From Kerstersia similis (GTDB lineage Bacteria; Pseudomonadota; Gammaproteobacteria; Burkholderiales; Burkholderiaceae_B), in the NCBI RefSeq assembly GCF_965139615.1, contig NZ_CBCSIQ010000013.1:1-64000 (forward strand): 64,000 bases of DNA, given 5' to 3'. A program made the translations under genes and the position numbers. The notes below the pieces were generated by a model. It did no database searches and was not told where the DNA came from. It saw nothing but the letters and a program-made list of their open reading frames with translations. Positions 61,178 through 64,000 of this stretch are shown here, one piece after another (position 1 is the stretch's first letter; each line of letters starts with the position of its first letter).

Positions 61178-63165
61178 GTGTCGCGGAACGCCTGGAACAC
61201 TGGGGATTTGATCGTGCCCGCCTGGGCTTTACGCTGCGTACGGCGGCGGCCGCCTGTTGTGCGGTGGTGCTGGCCTGGCTGGCGGGATTCGAGCATCCGC
61301 AGTGGTCGGGCATGACGGTCTGGGCAGCCTCGCAGCCGATGCGCGGGCAGTTGCTGGAAAAAAGCGTGTTCCGTGTGCAGGGCACGATTCTGGGGGCACT
61401 GTTCGGTACGGGTTTGCTGGCACTGGCGCAAGGGCAGGCCTGGGTGCTGGTGCTGGGCCTGGCGCTGTGGATCGGCCTGTGCGCCTGGGCGGGTAATGTG
61501 CTGCGTGGGTTCGCAGCCTACGGCGCCATGCTGGCGGGGTATTCGGCCGCAATGGTGGCGCTTTTGCATAGCCGGCAGGCCGATAATCCTTTTGCCGTGG
61601 GCCTGGATCGTTTGCTGACCGTGTTGCTGGGTGTGGTGGTGGCGCTGGCGCTGGGCTGGTTTTTTGCACGCAAGAGCGACTATCGGAATTTGGCGCAGCA
61701 GGCACGCCAGTTGGGCAGGGAAGTACTGGAATTGCTGGCCCAGGCTTGGGTGCCGGGCAAGGGGCCGGATCACCGTCGCAGCCAGCAGTTGCTGGCAGAG
61801 ATGGCCGCGGCGGAAGATGCGCTTGAGGGCCAGGGGGCGGGCTCGCTCAAGGCGCGCGCCGCGGTGCGCGCCTTGCGTCGGCAACTGGCGGCTCAGGTGG
61901 CCTTGTTGCTGTGGATGCGACGCCTGCCGCAGGCTCCGGAAACGCCGGCATTTGGCCAGGCCCTGCAAGATGCTGCCGCCGTGCTGGCCAGTGGCGGCAC
62001 GGCCGGTCAGGCCGCAGCCGCCCTGAGCCGTGCAGCGGCACTGGTGCAATCGCGCACCTTGCAGGATGCCCTGGCCAGCATGGCGCAGGCCTTCCGGCGC
62101 TATGACCAGGCCGAAGCGGCCACCGTGGGCAGCAGGAGTGTGGCAGCCGTGCAGCGCGCGGCGGGCTGGTCAGCCCGCCAAGACACGCAGGCCGAGGTCG
62201 CCTTGCACCGCGATTGGCGCGGCGGCCGAGAGGCGGCGGCCCGGGCCGCGTTGGCCATTCTTTTTGCCGGTGCTGTCTGGCAATGGACGCAATGGGAGGC
62301 CGGGCCATTCATGTTGCTGGGCGTGGCCATCATGACCACGATTTTTTCCACGGCGGATAATCCGGTACGTTTGCTGCGCCTGGTGGTGCTGGGGCAGTCC
62401 TTGGGCGTGGTGGGCGCGCTGGCTTGCCGCTGGCTGGTCTGGCCGCATATGGAAAGCGAGGCCGGGCTGGTCTTTTCTATGCTGCCCTTTGTGTTGCTGG
62501 GTGGCCTGTTCATGGGCCACAGGCGTGGCGCCGGCCCGCTGGGCTTTGACTTCAGCATGGTGTTCCTGTTGCTGTTGCAGCCGTCCTGGCCCTTGCCTGC
62601 GGCGGATGCGGCCAGCCTCTTGGATTCCTTGCAGACGGCATGCGCCGTGGTGCTTGGGCCCTTGCTGGGCTTGCTGGCGTTCGCGCTGGTGTTCCCGGTG
62701 GACAGCGCGCGCCGCATGCGTTTCCTGAACGCCGCCATGATGCAGGAATTGCAGAAAATGGCGGCGCGCCGAGGCGTCTCCCGGCGGCGCAGCGGTTGGC
62801 GTATTCGTTTGAGCCATCGCGTGCTGGCGCTGGTGCACTGGGCCGACAAGTCGGGGCGCAGCCGCGATGCCGTCATGCAACAAGGGTATGCCGCCATGCT
62901 GGTGGGGGCATCCATTATGCATATGGATGAGGTGTTGCTCAGGCCAGGCCAGACGCCGCAGGCTGCCCGGCGTCTGGCGGCGACATTGATCCGTTTGCAG
63001 CGCGTGGAAGATGCCCCGGAACGGGCCGTGCAGGCGTTGCGCCGTTGCGCGGCCAGCCTGGCAGATGCGCCGGGCGTGGATACCCGCTTGTTGTTCGATG
63101 CCGCGCAGGCCCTGGCTCAGACGCTGGTCCAGCGGCCGGTTGCCAGGGGGGCGGCGGCGACTTAA
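61174..63165 (+). CDS. FUSC-family aromatic acid / xenobiotic efflux protein (AaeB-like)
   Basis: 663 residues with two membrane clusters: about residues 20-165 (GFEHPQWSGMTVWAASQPMRGQ is the FUSC entry motif, cut here at its core) and about 360-510. A soluble helical domain separates them and another closes the protein. Such proteins (AaeB, MdtO, PET family) extrude aromatic acids, normally with an HlyD adaptor and often a small DUF1656 protein. Neither is encoded here: the next gene is a convergent MarR whose end overlaps by 4 bases. Cognate MarR lies directly upstream. Confidence 0.88.
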   Translation: MSVAERLEHWGFDRARLGFTLRTAAAACCAVVLAWLAGFEHPQWSGMTVWAASQPMRGQLLEKSVFRVQGTILGALFGTGLLALAQGQAWVLVLGLALWIGLCAWAGNVLRGFAAYGAMLAGYSAAMVALLHSRQADNPFAVGLDRLLTVLLGVVVALALGWFFARKSDYRNLAQQARQLGREVLELLAQAWVPGKGPDHRRSQQLLAEMAAAEDALEGQGAGSLKARAAVRALRRQLAAQVALLLWMRRLPQAPETPAFGQALQDAAAVLASGGTAGQAAAALSRAAALVQSRTLQDALASMAQAFRRYDQAEAATVGSRSVAAVQRAAGWSARQDTQAEVALHRDWRGGREAAARAALAILFAGAVWQWTQWEAGPFMLLGVAIMTTIFSTADNPVRLLRLVVLGQSLGVVGALACRWLVWPHMESEAGLVFSMLPFVLLGGLFMGHRRGAGPLGFDFSMVFLLLLQPSWPLPAADAASLLDSLQTACAVVLGPLLGLLAFALVFPVDSARRMRFLNAAMMQELQKMAARRGVSRRRSGWRIRLSHRVLALVHWADKSGRSRDAVMQQGYAAMLVGASIMHMDEVLLRPGQTPQAARRLAATLIRLQRVEDAPERAVQALRRCAASLADAPGVDTRLLFDAAQALAQTLVQRPVARGAAAT

Positions 63166-63611
63166 ATAGGTTCTCGGTACTCCGCGATGACGCGGCGCAG
63201 CGTGGCTTTCAAGGCCTCACTGTCCAGCGGCGCCAGGCGTTCCAGCACTTCTTCCTCATGGCGCTTGGCCTGTACGGCCAGGTCTGCAATCAGTGCCTGG
63301 CCAGTTTCCGTAATACGCACGAGGGTGATGCGGCGGTCGGATTCATGGGCGATGCGGCGCAGATGGCCCAGGGTTTCCAGCCGATCCAGCAGGCGGGTGA
63401 CGGTGGGTTGCTTGGTCAGCGTGATCTGGGCCAGATTGCCGATGCTGATTTCTCCGGCCCCTAATAGCGTGGAAAGAATCCGCCATTCCGTGACGGATAG
63501 GTTATGCCGCCGGACGACCTCATGGAATTCGGTGGAAATCAGCTGGCTGGCTTGTGCCAGCAGAGCGGGCAGGTAGTCGTCGATGAAGGTGTGCGTGGAT
63601 TCTGCAGGCAT
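63162..63611 (-). CDS. MarR-family transcriptional regulator
   Basis: 149 residues. Winged helix with LSVTEWRILSTLLGAGEISI, recognition segment LAQITLTKQPTVTRLLDRLE and wing RRIAHESDRRITLVRITETG. It is divergent from the gene that begins at 63941 and overlaps the FUSC gene tail to tail by 4 bases. Its likely target is the divergent gene, with a candidate site TTTCCCT-N13-AGGGAAA at 63826-63852. It differs clearly from the MarR at 60716. Confidence 0.9.
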   Translation of the reverse strand: MPAESTHTFIDDYLPALLAQASQLISTEFHEVVRRHNLSVTEWRILSTLLGAGEISIGNLAQITLTKQPTVTRLLDRLETLGHLRRIAHESDRRITLVRITETGQALIADLAVQAKRHEEEVLERLAPLDSEALKATLRRVIAEYREPI

Positions 63612-63940
63612 ATTGTCTGTGTGAGGGAGGCCCTGTGCGGCATCCCGGTCATTGCGCTGGCACGACTATAACTGTTTCCATGTGCGCTGCGCTTGGCCCC
63701 AGGCTGCAGGGGCATGACGAGGCGTGACAGAAGATTGGGGTTTTCCTGCCCACCGGGTGCGCGGGCAGGGGCTTGCGCATGCCGCCGACCCAGATGTGGC
63801 GCGACTTTCCAGAGAGAATGAAGGATTTCCCTGAGGGATTTGTCTAGGGAAAACCATGATTTTAAATTAGTTCATAAATAAATATATTCATGTGGAATTA
63901 ATTGCAAATGCATGTGTGACTAGCGCACAGGGGAACTGAC
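63612..63940. other. Divergent region between MarR gene and the last gene
   Basis: 329 bases with no supported gene. The right third (63850-63920) is AT-rich and probably holds the promoter of the last gene. An inverted repeat TTTCCCT-N13-AGGGAAA lies at 63826-63852. Confidence 0.5.
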
Positions 63941-64000
63941 ATGGCGGAAAGGTCATTTGTCGAAGAAGTCAAGAAACTGCGTCTGGGCGAGGGCGAGGTA
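63941..64000 (+). CDS. N-terminus of a gene cut by the window, possibly indolepyruvate ferredoxin oxidoreductase
   Basis: Twenty codons from ATG 63941 (MAERSFVEEVKKLRLGEGEV) after AGGGGAACTGAC, then the window ends. The start resembles from memory the N-terminus of fused indolepyruvate ferredoxin oxidoreductases of Alcaligenaceae, large thiamine enzymes that oxidise aryl-pyruvates to aryl-acetyl-CoA. Twenty residues are too few to be sure. The divergent MarR gene fits regulation of an aromatic catabolic enzyme. Confidence 0.4.
   Translation, partial: MAERSFVEEVKKLRLGEGEV

Noticed and set aside
1..64000. CRISPR arrays, insertion sequences, prophage or integrative-element ends
   Set aside because: No spaced direct repeats, transposase, integrase or tRNA-linked duplications were seen on either strand.

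Overview
This 64 kb window is ordinary chromosome from a betaproteobacterium, most likely Alcaligenaceae (Bordetella / Achromobacter / Kerstersia type). The call rests on gene content and order: ilvB-ilvH-ilvC-pssA, rpsO-pnp, a PaaX-type regulator, wlbABC-type sugar genes, polyhydroxybutyrate genes beside pta-ackA, and a cstA-ybdD locus with its own two-component system. The DNA is GC-rich except for a visibly AT-richer stretch at about 34.4-45.6 kb, which holds surface-polysaccharide genes. No rRNA, tRNA, CRISPR array, transposase or prophage gene was recognised. All assignments come from reading the protein sequences; no database search was run.

Layout. 1-2186: 3'-truncated FUSC membrane protein. 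2860-7373: branched-chain amino acid genes ilvB-ilvH-ilvC, then pssA. 7667-11699: lipoprotein, rpsO, pnp and a Dabb-domain protein. 11855-20086: a catabolic or transport island with a PaaX-like repressor, esterase, flavin-dependent monooxygenase and cupin on the minus strand; flavin reductase and MHS transporter diverge on the plus strand; a Xre/cupin regulator and an EamA permease follow. 20228-25201: aromatic aminotransferase, uvrB, DHA2 exporter. 25429-34361, all minus: phaC-fabI-hlyD-rbbA-like-yhhJ-like as one tight gene train, then phaA after a gap.

35011-45412: O-antigen / polysaccharide cluster. It has three genes for a diacetamido-uronic acid nucleotide sugar, a flippase, an asparagine-synthase-like amidotransferase, a polymerase-like membrane protein, two glycosyltransferases and the initiating phosphosugar transferase. 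45606-49924: EamA permease, then phaB-pta-ackA. 50038-54388: Fsr-like exporter, small membrane protein, and panD, panB, panC. 54532-59176: NarL-type regulator and Cache-domain kinase divergent from cstA-ybdD. 59511-60606: YjaB-like acetyltransferase and a DUF2239 protein behind a repeat-rich leader. 60716-63611: MarR + FUSC efflux pair and a convergent MarR gene. 63941-end: first 20 codons of another gene.

Metabolic logic. phaA, phaB and phaC together give the full route from acetyl-CoA to polyhydroxybutyrate, with pta-ackA feeding or draining the same acetyl-CoA pool, but the set is split by the polysaccharide cluster. Parts that look least standard are the split monooxygenase module with a G8 tract in its transporter gene, the link between PHA synthase and an RbbA-type export system, and the tandem-repeat leader of the acetyltransferase-DUF2239 pair.
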